Source: Albimonas pacifica | Lineage (GTDB): Bacteria > Pseudomonadota > Alphaproteobacteria > Rhodobacterales > Rhodobacteraceae | Assembly: GCF_900113695.1 (NCBI RefSeq) | Contig: NZ_FOQH01000005.1 | Coordinates: forward strand, 62,001-126,000 | DNA: 64,000 nucleotides | Direction of reading: 5' to 3' | Part shown: positions 17,171 to 26,571 of the stretch, in pieces | How positions within the stretch are numbered: the stretch's first letter is position 1 | Layout: each line of letters starts with the position of its first letter | The notes under the pieces: generated by a model | The model's input: only the letters and a program-made list of their open reading frames with translations | What the model was told of the DNA's origin: nothing | Databases searched by the model: none | Translations under genes and position numbers: made by a program

Positions 17171-17971
17171 ATGGCCCGCCGCCCCGTGACCGTGCCCCCC
17201 CCCCTCTCCGCCTTTCTGATCGTCAAGGACGAGGCCGCGCGCCTGCCGCGCACGCTCGCGGCCCTCGAGGGGCTGGCCGACCAGGTGGTGGTGGTCGACA
17301 GCGGATCGAGCGACGAAACGGTCGAGATCGCGCGCGCGGCGGGGGCCGAGGTGTTCCACCGCGACTGGACCGGCTACGGCGCCCAGAAGCGCTTCGCCGA
17401 GGACCGGTGCCGGCACGACTGGCTCCTGAACGTGGACGCCGACGAGGTGGTGACGCCGGAACTGGCCGCCGAGATCCGCGCGACGCTCGCCGCGGATCCC
17501 GCGCCCGCGGCCTACGTGCTGCGCATCCTCAACGTCTACCCGGGGGCCGAGCGGCCGCGGCCGCTGGCGAACGACTACGCGGTGGTGCGCCTCTATCACC
17601 GCAGCGTGGGGCGCTACCGCGACCATCCGCTCTTCGACCGGGTCGAGGTCGAGGGGCCGGCGCGGCGGCTGCGCGCGCCGATCCACCACTTCCCCTTCCT
17701 CGACTGGCACGGGCTGGTGGCCAAGGAGAACGCCTACTCCTCCTTCCAGGCCGAGGCCGCGAAGCCCCGCAAGCTGTGGAAGCTGCGCCTGCGCCTGATG
17801 GTCGAGGGGCCGTTCGTGTTCCTCAAGTCCTGGCTGGCGCGCGGGCACGTGCTGGGCGGGTGGAACGGCTTCGTGTTCTCGGTCGTCATCGCCTTCGCCC
17901 GCTTCATGCGGGTCGCCAAGATGATCGAGCGGGAGGAGGCGCGCCGGCGGGAGCGGGCGCAGGGGGGCTGA
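17171..17971 (+). CDS. Family 2 glycosyltransferase, WaaE/KdtX-like
   Basis: Cytoplasmic-face GT-A enzyme of 266 residues. FLIVKDEAARLPRTLAAL, VVVDSGSSDETVEIA and the metal-binding LLNVDADEVV (a DxD-type site) follow the order seen in LPS-core glucosyltransferases of the WaaE/KdtX group. HHFPFLDWHGLVAKENAYSSFQAE and the hydrophobic C-terminal segment are also typical. The likely substrate is lipooligosaccharide core, but the acceptor is unknown. No other LPS gene is adjacent. The 3' end lies four bases from a convergent small membrane-protein gene. Confidence 0.85.
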   Translation: MARRPVTVPPPLSAFLIVKDEAARLPRTLAALEGLADQVVVVDSGSSDETVEIARAAGAEVFHRDWTGYGAQKRFAEDRCRHDWLLNVDADEVVTPELAAEIRATLAADPAPAAYVLRILNVYPGAERPRPLANDYAVVRLYHRSVGRYRDHPLFDRVEVEGPARRLRAPIHHFPFLDWHGLVAKENAYSSFQAEAAKPRKLWKLRLRLMVEGPFVFLKSWLARGHVLGGWNGFVFSVVIAFARFMRVAKMIEREEARRRERAQGG

Positions 17972-17975
17972 GCGC

Positions 17976-18206
17976 TCAGCGCCGCGCCGAGCGGATCGCC
18001 AGCAGCGCCGCCGTCCCCAGCGCGAAGCCGGGCGCCGCGGTCAGGATCCAGCCGTCGAACCACAGGCAGACGGCGATCATCGCCGCCAGGCCGGCGGAGC
18101 TCGCCAGACCCTGGTTCAGCCGGTCGAGCCCCAGGCGCACGATGCCCAGGAACCCGGCCGCGAACAGCACGCCGATCAGGGCGCCGGTCAGCGCCTCGAT
18201 CAGCAT
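17976..18206 (-). CDS. Small membrane protein of unknown function
   Basis: A 76-residue ORF from ATG 18206. It is predicted to have two transmembrane segments: LTGALIGVLFAAGFLGIV near the N-terminus and SSAGLAAMIAVCLWFDGW through LTAAPGFALGTAALLAI. The frame extends upstream to 18287 without membrane character. It converges tightly on the glycosyltransferase (four-base gap). I do not recognise a family; coding status rests on its hydrophobic pattern. Confidence 0.5.
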   Translation of the reverse strand: MLIEALTGALIGVLFAAGFLGIVRLGLDRLNQGLASSAGLAAMIAVCLWFDGWILTAAPGFALGTAALLAIRSARR

Positions 18207-18497
18207 CGCGTCGTCGCCCGGGCGGCGGGGGAGGGGAGCGTCGGAGCCATGGCCGGCGCGTTTGGCCCAATCCGGCCGAGTCGCCAAGGGGCGCCGACGC
18301 CGCGCCGGCGGCCGGTCCCCGGGCGAGGCTTGCCTGCGGGCGGCGGCGGGCTCATTCTGCGGGCGGCTCGCGCGGCCTGTCGTGTTGAGCGTGAAGGCCT
18401 GTTCAGGTTAGCTTTTCGGTCCGAAGCGCCGACCCCGCGACGATGGACGCCGCGCCCGTGGTCCGGGGGTCCCCAGTCGGCGCGTCAGGAGGGGTCC

Positions 18498-20072
18498 ATG
18501 CCATTTGCGAACGTCCGGCGCGCCGTCGCCGGCAGTCTTGCCGCGATGCTCGTCCTCGCCGCGGTCCCGGCCGCCGCGCAGACCCTGCGCTGGACCTCCC
18601 AGGCCGACGCCCTGACCCTCGACCCCCACGCCCAGAACGAGGGGCCCACGATCGCCCTGACCGGCATGATCTACGAGGCGCTCGTCACCCGCGATCCCAC
18701 GATGACCCTGCAGCCCGAGCTCGCCACCGCCTGGGAGGCGATCGAGGGCGGCTGGCGCTTCGCCCTGCGCCCCGGCGTGACCTTCCACGGGGGCGAGGCG
18801 TTCGACGCCCGGGACGTCGCCTTCTCGATCCGCCGGGCGATGGCCCCCACCTCCGACTGGCGCGAGCAGCTCGCTTCGATCGTTGAGGTCGAGACGCCCG
18901 ATCCCCTGACCGTGGTCCTGCGCACCTCGGGGCCGAACCCGATCCTGCCCAACCAGCTGACCAACGTCTTCATCATGGACAGCGGCTGGGCCGAGGCCAT
19001 GGGCGTGACGGCGCCCCAGGACTACGCCTCCAAGCAGGAGACGGCCGCCGTCCGCCAGGCCAACGGCACCGGCCCCTTCGTGCTGGAGGAGCGCCGCCCC
19101 GACGAGCTGACGGCGCTCTCCGCCAATCCCGACTGGTGGGGGAAGGGCCTGTTCCCGGGCAACCTCGCGCGCATCGAGTATCGCCCGATGCGCAACCCCG
19201 CGACCCGGGTGGCGGCGCTGCTCGCGGGCGACGTCGACCTGGTGCTCGACCCGCCGCTGCAGGATCTCGCGCGGATCCGGGCGGCGGGGATGACGGTGGC
19301 GAGCGCGCCCCAGATCCGCACCATCTTCCTGGGCATGGACCAGGGCTCGGCCGAGCTGCGCAGCTCCGACGTGGGGGGGCGCAACCCGTTCGGCGACCGG
19401 CGCGTGCGCCTCGCGGTGAACCACGCCATCGACCGCGAGGCGATCCGCGACCACGTGATGGAGGGGCTGAGCTATCCCACCGGCCTGCTGACCCCGCCGG
19501 GCGTGCACGGCGCCACGCCCGCCAACGACGCGCCCTATCCCTACGACCCCGAGCGCGCCCGCGCCCTGCTGGCCGAGGCGGGCTACGCCGAGGGCTTCAA
19601 GGTCCGCCTCGACTGCCCCAACGACCGCTACAACAACGACGAGGAGATCTGCCAGGCCCTCGTCCCGATGCTGGCGCGGGTGGGGATCGAGGTCTCGCTC
19701 GACCTCCAGCCCCGCGCCCGCCACTTCCCCAAGGTGCAGAACCGGGAGACCGACTTCTACCTGCTGGGCTGGGGCACGCCGACCTTGGACAGCGCCTTCG
19801 TGCTCGACTACCTGGTCGGCGCCGGCGGGGCCTGGAACGCCACCGGCTTCGACAACCTGCGCCTGAACGAGCTGATCGCCGCGATGACCACCGAGACCGA
19901 CCTCGCCCGGCGCGACGCGATGATCGCCGAGGCCTGGGAGATCGTGCGCGAGCAGGCGCCCTACGCCCCCCTCCACCACCAGGTGATCGCCTGGGCGAGC
20001 GCCCCCCATGTCGACGCCCCGATCTGCCCCGACGACGCCCTGCGCCCGCGCTTCGTCGTGATCCGCGAATGA
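18498..20072 (+). CDS. ABC transporter periplasmic binding protein, family 5
   Basis: Periplasmic solute-binding protein of the DppA/OppA type, 524 residues. It has a Sec signal peptide of about 28 residues (LAAVPAAAQT). The mature domain opens LRWTSQADALTLDPHAQNE and contains the family block FALRPGVTFHGGEAFDARDV. AGGGG near the ATG (18488-18493) is an excellent ribosome binding site. It is the first gene of a four-gene importer, followed by two permeases and a fused ATPase. The substrate (di/oligopeptide, nickel, glutathione or an opine) cannot be read from the sequence. Confidence 0.93.
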   Translation: MPFANVRRAVAGSLAAMLVLAAVPAAAQTLRWTSQADALTLDPHAQNEGPTIALTGMIYEALVTRDPTMTLQPELATAWEAIEGGWRFALRPGVTFHGGEAFDARDVAFSIRRAMAPTSDWREQLASIVEVETPDPLTVVLRTSGPNPILPNQLTNVFIMDSGWAEAMGVTAPQDYASKQETAAVRQANGTGPFVLEERRPDELTALSANPDWWGKGLFPGNLARIEYRPMRNPATRVAALLAGDVDLVLDPPLQDLARIRAAGMTVASAPQIRTIFLGMDQGSAELRSSDVGGRNPFGDRRVRLAVNHAIDREAIRDHVMEGLSYPTGLLTPPGVHGATPANDAPYPYDPERARALLAEAGYAEGFKVRLDCPNDRYNNDEEICQALVPMLARVGIEVSLDLQPRARHFPKVQNRETDFYLLGWGTPTLDSAFVLDYLVGAGGAWNATGFDNLRLNELIAAMTTETDLARRDAMIAEAWEIVREQAPYAPLHHQVIAWASAPHVDAPICPDDALRPRFVVIRE

Positions 20073-20148
20073 TCCCTCCGCGAGTCCCGGGCGGGGGCCG
20101 CGCTCCGGCGGCCGCCCGCCGCCGGAGCCCGCCCTCCGCGGCGGGGAC

Positions 20149-21150
20149 ATGAGCGCCGGGCGCCTCGTCCGCGCGGCCGCCGCCGGCGGCGTCGCCGGGC
20201 TGGTCCTGCGCCGGCTGGGGCAGGGCGCGCTGGTGATGCTGGCCGCGGGCGCGCTGGCCTTCGCGATCTCCGAGCTCGCGGGCGATCCCGTCGCGGCGAT
20301 GGTCGGCCTCGACGCCTCCCCCGAGCGGCGGGCCGAGGCGCGGATCGCGCTGGGGCTGGACCGGCCGGCGCTCCTGCGCTTCCTCGACTGGGCGGGCGCG
20401 GCGCTGGGCGGCGACCTGGGCCTGTCGTGGCGGCTGCGCATCCCGGTGGCCGAGGCGCTGGCCCAGCGGCTGCCGGCGACGGCGGAGCTGGTCGTCGTCT
20501 CGGCCCTGTTCGCGATTCCCGCGGGGCTCGCCGCGGGGACCTGGGCGGGGCTGCGGCCGGGCTCGGCCGGCTCGCGCGGGGCGGCGGCGGCCTCGCTGCT
20601 GGGGGTCTCGGTCCCGACCTTCGTCATCGGCCTCGCCCTGATCCAGGTCTTCGCGGTGGAGCTGCGCTGGCTGCCGGCCTCCGGGCGGGCGGGCACGGTG
20701 GAGCTGGGCGGCTGGCGCAGTTCGCTGCTGACCGCGCAGGGCTGGGCCTCGATCCTGCTGCCGGCGCTGACGCTGGCGCTGTTCCAGCTGCCGGCGATCC
20801 TGCGCCTCGCGCGCGCCGAGACCGCCGAGGCGCTGGCCGCCGAGCACATCCGCTTCGCCCGCGCCCGCGGCCTGCCGGAGCGGGTCGCGCTGCGCCACGC
20901 CCTGCGCAGCGCCGCGCCCCCGGTGATCGCGGCGACGGCCACCAACCTGGGCGCGCTGGTCGCCTTCTCGGTGATCACCGAGACGGTGTTCCAGTGGCCG
21001 GGCACGGGCCTGTTCTTCCTGCAGTCGGTCGAGGCGGTGGACGCCCCCGCCATGGCCGGCTGCCTGGTGCTGGCGGCGGCGATCTTCGTGGCGGTGAACC
21101 TGGTCGCGGACCTGGCGCACCTGGCGCTCGACCCGCGCCTGCGGGGCTGA
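20149..21150 (+). CDS. ABC importer permease 1 (DppB type)
   Basis: Inner-membrane permease, 333 residues, about six transmembrane helices. The N-terminal region contains AFAISELAGDPVAAMVG and LDRPALLRFLDWAGAALGGDLG, which parallel the DppB periplasmic loop. The EAA-type loop toward the ATPase reads HIRFARARGLPERVALRHALRSAAPP, followed by FSVITETVFQWPGTG. It lies 76 bp after the binding-protein gene and six bases before the second permease. It differs from most family members by a hydrophilic leader of about 20 residues. Confidence 0.92.
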   Translation: MSAGRLVRAAAAGGVAGLVLRRLGQGALVMLAAGALAFAISELAGDPVAAMVGLDASPERRAEARIALGLDRPALLRFLDWAGAALGGDLGLSWRLRIPVAEALAQRLPATAELVVVSALFAIPAGLAAGTWAGLRPGSAGSRGAAAASLLGVSVPTFVIGLALIQVFAVELRWLPASGRAGTVELGGWRSSLLTAQGWASILLPALTLALFQLPAILRLARAETAEALAAEHIRFARARGLPERVALRHALRSAAPPVIAATATNLGALVAFSVITETVFQWPGTGLFFLQSVEAVDAPAMAGCLVLAAAIFVAVNLVADLAHLALDPRLRG

Positions 21151-21156
21151 GCGGCG

Positions 21157-22026
21157 GTGCGTCCCGTCCTCGTCCTCGCGGTGGCGCTGGGCCTGCTTCC
21201 GGCGCTCGCCTGCCTGTTCGCGCCCTGGGTCGCGCCGCAGGACCCGTTCGATCCCGCCGCCCTGTCGCTGCGCGACGCCTTCCTGCCGCCGGCCTGGGCC
21301 GAGGGCGGGCGGGCGCCGTTCTGGCTGGGGACCGACGGGCAGGGGCGGGACCTGCTGTCGACCATGCTCTACGGCGGGCGGCTCTCGATCCTGGTGGCGC
21401 TGGCGGCGACGGCGCTGGGCCTGGGGCTGGGGGCGCTCGTGGGCGTCGTGGCGGGGGCCGCGGGGGGCTGGCTCGACGCGGTCCTGATGCGGCTCGCGGA
21501 GGTGCAGCTCACCCTGCCGGGGATCCTGGTGGCGATCCTGGTCAACGGGCTCGCCCGCGCCCTGCTGCCCCCCGGCGCGCGGGAGGCGCTGGCGATCCCG
21601 GCCACCGCGCTCGCCATTGGGCTCAGCGACTGGCCGCAGTTCGCCCGCGTGGCCCGCGCCGCCGCCGCGGTGGAGGCGCGGCGCGACTTCGTCGCCGCCG
21701 CCCGCATCACCGGCCTGCCGGGGTGGCGGATCCTGCTGCGCCACGTCCTGCCCGGCGTCGCGCGCCCGCTGCTGACGCTGGCCGCGGTCCTGCTGCCGCT
21801 GGCGGCCATCGCCGAGGCGACGCTGTCGTTCCTCGGGCTCGGCGCGCCGCCGTCGACGCCCTCGCTGGGCACGCTGATCCGGCTGGGGTCCGAGCAGATG
21901 TTCGCCGGGCGCTGGTGGATCGCGGCCTTCCCCTCGGCCCTGCTGGTGGCGCTGGCGCTGGGCGCCAACGCCGCCGCCGAGGCGTTGCGCGCGCGCGCCG
22001 ACCCGCATCGGAGCGCGCGCCCGTGA
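21157..22026 (+). CDS. ABC importer permease 2 (DppC type)
   Basis: Second permease, 289 residues, starting at GTG 21157 six bases after permease 1. It shows the DppC hallmarks WLGTDGQGRDLLSTMLYGGR, DFVAAARITGLPGWRILLRHVLP (the EAA loop) and ATLSFLGLGAPPSTPSLGTL. It pairs with permease 1 to form the channel. Its TGA overlaps the GTG start of the ATPase gene (GTGA at 22023-22026), indicating translational coupling. Confidence 0.92.
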   Translation: MRPVLVLAVALGLLPALACLFAPWVAPQDPFDPAALSLRDAFLPPAWAEGGRAPFWLGTDGQGRDLLSTMLYGGRLSILVALAATALGLGLGALVGVVAGAAGGWLDAVLMRLAEVQLTLPGILVAILVNGLARALLPPGAREALAIPATALAIGLSDWPQFARVARAAAAVEARRDFVAAARITGLPGWRILLRHVLPGVARPLLTLAAVLLPLAAIAEATLSFLGLGAPPSTPSLGTLIRLGSEQMFAGRWWIAAFPSALLVALALGANAAAEALRARADPHRSARP

Positions 22027-23567
22027 CCCCGCTCCTGCGCATCGAGGACCTGCGCGTCGCCTTTGGCGGGCGCCAGGCGGTGGACGGCGCCAGCCTCGAG
22101 ATCGCGCCGGGCGAGATCCTGGCGCTGGCGGGCGAATCCGGCGCCGGCAAGTCGGCGCTGGCCGCCGCCCTGCTGGGGCTGATCCCGCCGCCCGGACGGG
22201 TGACGGGGGGGCGGATCCTGTTCGCCGGCCTCGACCTCGCTACGCTGCCCGAGGCCGGCTTCCGTCCCCTGCGCGGCCTGCGCATCGCCACGGTGGTTCA
22301 GGACCCGAGCGCCGCGCTCGACCCCATGGCCTCGATCGGCGCCCAGCTCGTCGAGACGCTGCGCCTGCGCCGCGGCCTCGCCCGCGGCCCGGCGCGCGCG
22401 CGGGCCGAGGCGCTGCTGGCCGAGGCCGGGCTGCCGGAGCCCGCCGCCATGCTCTCCCGCCCGCCGCACCGGCTTTCGGGCGGGCAGCGCCAGCGGGCGG
22501 TGATCGCGCTGGCGCTGGCGGGCGACCCGGAGCTGCTGGTGGCCGACGAGCCCACCGCCTCGCTCGACGTCGCGGGGCGGGCGGCGCTGCTGGCGCTGCT
22601 GCGCCGCCTGTGCCGCGATCGGGGGATGGCGGCGCTGCTGATCGGCCACGACCTCGCCGCCGCGGCCGCCTGCGCCGACCGCGTGGCGGTGATGCAGGCG
22701 GGCCGCATCGTCGAGACCGGCCCGCCGGAGACGATCCTGCGCGCCCCCTCCCATCCCTGGACCCGGGCGATGGCCGCGGCGCTGCCGCGGCTCGACGCGC
22801 CCGGCCCCGTCGCCCGGGCGCCGCAGGGGCCGGCGGTGCTGGCGCTGGAGGGGGTCGGCCTCTCCTACGCCCGCCGCGCGCTGCTGCGCCCCGCGCCGGC
22901 GGCGGTCCTCCAGGACGTCTCCCTGAGCCTGCGGGCGGGGGAGAGCCTGGGGCTGGTCGGCGCCTCGGGCTCGGGCAAGAGCAGCGTGGCGCGGCTGGCG
23001 GCGGGGCTGCTGCGCCCCGACGTCGGGCGGGTGCGGCGGGAGGGGACCGTGCAGATGGTCTTCCAGGACGCGCTCGGCTCGCTGAATCCGCGGATGACGG
23101 CGGGCGAGATCGTGGCCGAGCCCGTCGCCCACCTGCGTCTCGCAGCCCCCGGCGCGCCGACGCGGGCCGAGGTCGCCCGCCTGCTCGAGGCCGTGGGCCT
23201 GCCGCCGGACGCGGCCGCGCGCCGGCCGCTCGCCTTCTCCGGCGGCCAGCGTCAGCGCATCGCCATCGCCCGCGCGCTGGCGGCCCGCCCGGCGCTGCTG
23301 ATCGCGGACGAGCCGACCTCGGCCCTCGACGTGACCACGCAAGAGCGGGTGCTGGCGCTGCTCGCCCGGCTGCAGGCGGAGCGGGGCTTCGCGATGCTGT
23401 TCGTCACCCACGACCTCGCCGTCGCCCGCGCGGTCTGCCCGCGGCTCGCGGTGATGGAGGCGGGCCGGGTGGTCGAGCAGGGCCCGGCGGCGGCGATCCT
23501 CGACGCCCCGCGCAGCGCGGCCGCGCGCCGGCTGGTCGCGGCGGCGCGGGCGATGGCGCCGGCCTGA
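22023..23567 (+). CDS. Fused double ATPase of the peptide-type ABC importer (DppD-DppF)
   Basis: Cytoplasmic ATP-hydrolysing component, 514 residues, with two complete nucleotide-binding domains in one chain. Domain 1 has Walker A GESGAGKS (37-44), signature LSGGQRQR (151-158) and Walker B ADEPTAS. Domain 2 has GASGSGKS (313-320), FSGGQRQR (405-412) and ADEPTSALD. The DppD and DppF halves are usually separate genes; fused forms are known in alphaproteobacteria. It starts with GTG at 22023, overlapping the preceding stop. It ends the importer operon, about 100 bp before the GST-like gene. Confidence 0.93.
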   Translation: MTPLLRIEDLRVAFGGRQAVDGASLEIAPGEILALAGESGAGKSALAAALLGLIPPPGRVTGGRILFAGLDLATLPEAGFRPLRGLRIATVVQDPSAALDPMASIGAQLVETLRLRRGLARGPARARAEALLAEAGLPEPAAMLSRPPHRLSGGQRQRAVIALALAGDPELLVADEPTASLDVAGRAALLALLRRLCRDRGMAALLIGHDLAAAAACADRVAVMQAGRIVETGPPETILRAPSHPWTRAMAAALPRLDAPGPVARAPQGPAVLALEGVGLSYARRALLRPAPAAVLQDVSLSLRAGESLGLVGASGSGKSSVARLAAGLLRPDVGRVRREGTVQMVFQDALGSLNPRMTAGEIVAEPVAHLRLAAPGAPTRAEVARLLEAVGLPPDAAARRPLAFSGGQRQRIAIARALAARPALLIADEPTSALDVTTQERVLALLARLQAERGFAMLFVTHDLAVARAVCPRLAVMEAGRVVEQGPAAAILDAPRSAAARRLVAAARAMAPA

Positions 23568-23673
23568 GCGGCCGCGCGCCCGCCGAGACTTCCGCCCCGG
23601 CGCAGGCGCCGCTAGGGTGCGCGCCGACCGCCCCGCCGCCCGACGACGGCGGGGCCAGACCGGAGGATCCGTC

Positions 23674-24300
23674 TTGATCGCGCTCTATTCCTCGCCCGGC
23701 GCCTGCTCGCTCGCCTCCCACATCGCGCTGCGCGAGGCGGGGGCCGAGTTCGAGCTGCACCGCGTCGATTTCGCCGCCGCCCAGCAGCGCACGCCCGAAT
23801 ACCTGGCGATGAACCCCAAGGGCCGGGTTCCGCTGCTGGTCACGGAGAAGGGGCCGCTGACCGAGACGCCGGCGATCCTGGCCTGGATCGCGCAGAGCTT
23901 CCCGCAGGCGGGCCTCGCCCCGACCGACCCCTGGGCCTTCGCGCAGATGCAGAGCTTCAACGCCTATCTCTGCGCCACGCTGCACGTGAACCACGCCCAC
24001 GGCCGGCGCGCCGCGCGCTGGGCGGACCAGGAGAGCTCGCACGCCGACATGGTCGCCAAGGTCCCGCAGACGGTGGGCGAGAGCTTCCGCCACATCGAGG
24101 AGGAGGTCTTCAAGGGCCCGTTCGTGATGGGGGATGGTCACAGCGTCGCCGACGCCTATCTCTACACGGTCTCCCGGTGGATGGAGACGGACAAGCTGGA
24201 TATCGCGCGGTTCCCCAGGGTGCATGAGCACCGGACCCGGATGCAGGCGCGCCCCGCCGTTCAGGCGGCGCTGGAGGCGGAGGGGCTGAAGCCCCTCTGA
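23674..24300 (+). CDS. Glutathione S-transferase family protein
   Basis: A 208-residue thioredoxin-fold plus helical GST. The N-terminus IALYSSPGACSLASHIALREAG resembles the beta-class bacterial enzymes, in which the early Ser-Pro-Gly-Ala-Cys region holds the active cysteine (C11). PKGRVPLL with a cis-proline and LTETPAILAWIA complete the glutathione site. The start is TTG at 23674, chosen because GGAGG (23662-23666) sits seven bases upstream and the family N-terminus begins there. The substrate is unknown. Confidence 0.88.
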   Translation: MIALYSSPGACSLASHIALREAGAEFELHRVDFAAAQQRTPEYLAMNPKGRVPLLVTEKGPLTETPAILAWIAQSFPQAGLAPTDPWAFAQMQSFNAYLCATLHVNHAHGRRAARWADQESSHADMVAKVPQTVGESFRHIEEEVFKGPFVMGDGHSVADAYLYTVSRWMETDKLDIARFPRVHEHRTRMQARPAVQAALEAEGLKPL

Positions 24301-24367
24301 CCCCCCGGCGGCGTCGGCGAGGCCGCGTCCGCCGGGCAGGGCGGGGCCGCGCCAGACAGGAGCCGCG

Positions 24368-25411
24368 ATGCGCCTCTTCCAATGCCCCGCCTGCGGCGGG
24401 CGCCTGTGGTTTCACAACCTCGCCTGCGCCTGCGGCGCGCAGGTGGTCTGGGATCCCGACGCCGAGAGCCGCGCCGGCGCCTTCGCGGCGCTGGCCGCCG
24501 AGGGCGAGGCGGGCCCCCGGGCCTGCGCCCACCGCGAGAGCCTGGGCTGCAACTGGCCGGCGGAGGGCGGCGAGTTCTGCCGCGCCTGCGCCATGACCCA
24601 CACCTCCCCCGATCCCTCGCTGCCCGAGGCGGTCGCCCAGTGGGCCGAGGCCGAGGCCGCCAAGCGCTGGGTGCTGGCCAACCTCGCCCGCTGGGACTGG
24701 TGGACGCCCGACGACCCCGGCCCCGCGCCGGTGTTCAAGATGCTGGCCGAGGAGACCCGCCACGGCCCCGTGGACGTGATCATGGGCCACGCGGACGGGG
24801 TGGTGACCATCAACCTCGCCGAGGCCGACCGCGCCGAGCGGGCGCGCCGGCGCGAGGACCTGGGCGAGGCGTTCCGCACGCTCAACGGCCATTTCCGCCA
24901 CGAGCTCGCCCATGCCCTGCAGCTCCGCCTCTCGGCCTCCGCCGAGTTCCTCGAGGCGTTCCGCGCCCTCTTCGGCGACGAGCGGGAGGACTACGCCGCG
25001 GCGCTCGCGCGCCACTACGAGCAGGGCCCGCCCCCCGACTGGCAGGACGAGCACGTCAGCGAATACGCCTCCGCCCATGCGCACGAGGACTGGGCGGAGA
25101 GCTGCGCCCATCTCCTGCACCTGACCGACATCGTGGACAGTTTCGTGGCCGCGGGCCTCGACGCGCCCTCGGCGGGGCCGGACTACGACGCCTATGCCGA
25201 GCGCGACGCGCTGGCGCTGGTCGACCGGGGCTGCGAGCTGGGGCTGGCGCTGAACCACGTGAACCGGTCGATGGGCCTCGCGGACCTCTACCCGTTCGTG
25301 CTGCCCGAGCGGGCGCGCGAGAAGCTGGCCTTCGTGCACCGCTGGCTCGCCGCGGGCCCGATCGCCCCGGCCGATCGGGCTCCGGCGCCGGCCGACGCCC
25401 CGACGGCCTGA
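24368..25411 (+). CDS. Zinc-ribbon putative zinc metallopeptidase (DUF2248 type)
   Basis: A 347-residue protein that joins an N-terminal zinc ribbon (C6, C9, C20, C22; then C53, C61, C71, C74) to a zincin-like domain with HELAH at 178-182. Later HVSEYASAHAHEDWAESCAHLLH supplies more potential metal ligands and an acidic residue. This layout fits the predicted zinc-binding metallopeptidases of alphaproteobacteria. It converges on a transglutaminase-like gene; in this group the two families often occur near each other in ATP-grasp/Anbu peptide-modification loci. Neither Anbu nor ATP-grasp genes are visible here, so the role is inferred only. Confidence 0.75.
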   Translation: MRLFQCPACGGRLWFHNLACACGAQVVWDPDAESRAGAFAALAAEGEAGPRACAHRESLGCNWPAEGGEFCRACAMTHTSPDPSLPEAVAQWAEAEAAKRWVLANLARWDWWTPDDPGPAPVFKMLAEETRHGPVDVIMGHADGVVTINLAEADRAERARRREDLGEAFRTLNGHFRHELAHALQLRLSASAEFLEAFRALFGDEREDYAAALARHYEQGPPPDWQDEHVSEYASAHAHEDWAESCAHLLHLTDIVDSFVAAGLDAPSAGPDYDAYAERDALALVDRGCELGLALNHVNRSMGLADLYPFVLPERAREKLAFVHRWLAAGPIAPADRAPAPADAPTA

Positions 25412-25468
25412 CCGCGGGCCGGGGCGGGCGCCGCGCCCCCCTCGCGCGTCGCGCGGGGGGCGGCCGGG

Positions 25469-26284
25469 TCAGGCGGCGTCGGGCGCCTCGTCGATCCAGA
25501 CCTCGAACTTCGCGAGCTGCGCGAAGCCGAAGGAGTGGGTCAGCGGCACGTCGGCCGCGTCGCGCCCCCGCCCGACCAGCACCCGGCCCCTGCGGGGGGT
25601 GAGGTTGCGCGGATCGAAGGTCATCCAGCGCCCGTCGAGGAACACCTCCATCCAGGCGGCGAAATCCATCGGCGCGTAGGGCGGCGGCTGGCCGATGTCC
25701 GAGACGTAGCCGGTGCAGTAGCGCGTGGGCACGTTCAGCGCCCGGCAGAAGGCCACCGCCAGGTGGGCGAAGTCGCGGCACACGCCGGTGCGCTCCTGGT
25801 TCGCCTCGAAGGCGGTGCGGGTGTTGCGGGCGGCCATGTAGTCGAAGACGATGTGGTGGTGGACGTATTCCACCACTCCCTGCACCCGCGCCCAGCCCTC
25901 GGGCAGGTGGCCGAAGCGGTTCCAGGCCTCCTCCATCAGCTTGTCGGACTCGCAGTATCGCGAGGGCAGCAGGAACTGGATCGTGTCGGAGGGCAGGTCC
26001 TCGATCGCGGCCTGCCGGGCGTCGGGGAACACCGGATCGGGCGCGCCGTCGTCGCGGATGATGCCGTCCGTGCGCAGCGAGAACCGCCCCGCGGGGGCCA
26101 CCATCCGGGCGCACCAGTTGCCGAACGAGTCGCGGTAGTGGTCGATCGGCACCGGCGGCGACACGGTCAGGTGGTCCGGCCGCTCGAGGCAGGACACGCG
26201 CGAGTGGTGCACGTTGAGCATCGCGACGATCGGCGTGGGGGCCTGGAAATCGCTGGCGATCTCGCATCCTAGGCGCAGGCGCAT
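25469..26284 (-). CDS. Transglutaminase-like cysteine protease-fold protein
   Basis: A 271-residue cytoplasmic protein with an N-terminal beta-rich domain and a C-terminal transglutaminase-like core. The nucleophile is C169 in RTGVCRDFAHLAVAFCRAL and the acid is D224 in WMTFDPRN. In the usual triad a histidine sits in DFHAW; here the motif reads MDFAAW, with A209 at that place, so activity or the triad may be altered. It is convergent with the zinc peptidase gene (57-bp gap). It could be a peptidase, amide-bond former or inactive binder. Confidence 0.8.
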   Translation of the reverse strand: MRLRLGCEIASDFQAPTPIVAMLNVHHSRVSCLERPDHLTVSPPVPIDHYRDSFGNWCARMVAPAGRFSLRTDGIIRDDGAPDPVFPDARQAAIEDLPSDTIQFLLPSRYCESDKLMEEAWNRFGHLPEGWARVQGVVEYVHHHIVFDYMAARNTRTAFEANQERTGVCRDFAHLAVAFCRALNVPTRYCTGYVSDIGQPPPYAPMDFAAWMEVFLDGRWMTFDPRNLTPRRGRVLVGRGRDAADVPLTHSFGFAQLAKFEVWIDEAPDAA

Positions 26285-26571
26285 GACGTCTCCTTGGGTG
26301 TCGCGGGCGAAAGGGGCCGGCGGAGAGGCGCGACTCGGCCCCTCCGCGAGAGTGGAGGCAGTTAACCGGCGGGGTCACGGAGGCAAGCCCCCTCGCGTCG
26401 GAACGACGCGGGGGGAGGGCGGCGCCGTCCCGGGCCGCGCGACCGCCGCGCCGCCCGCTCCGTCGCCGCCTGAAGCCCCTGCGCGCGCGGCCTTAACGTC
26501 GTCTCAACCCGAGTCGCCGACTTCCTGTCGCCCACCGCCCGGCCCGCCCGGGCCCTGCGGAGCGCCCGAGC

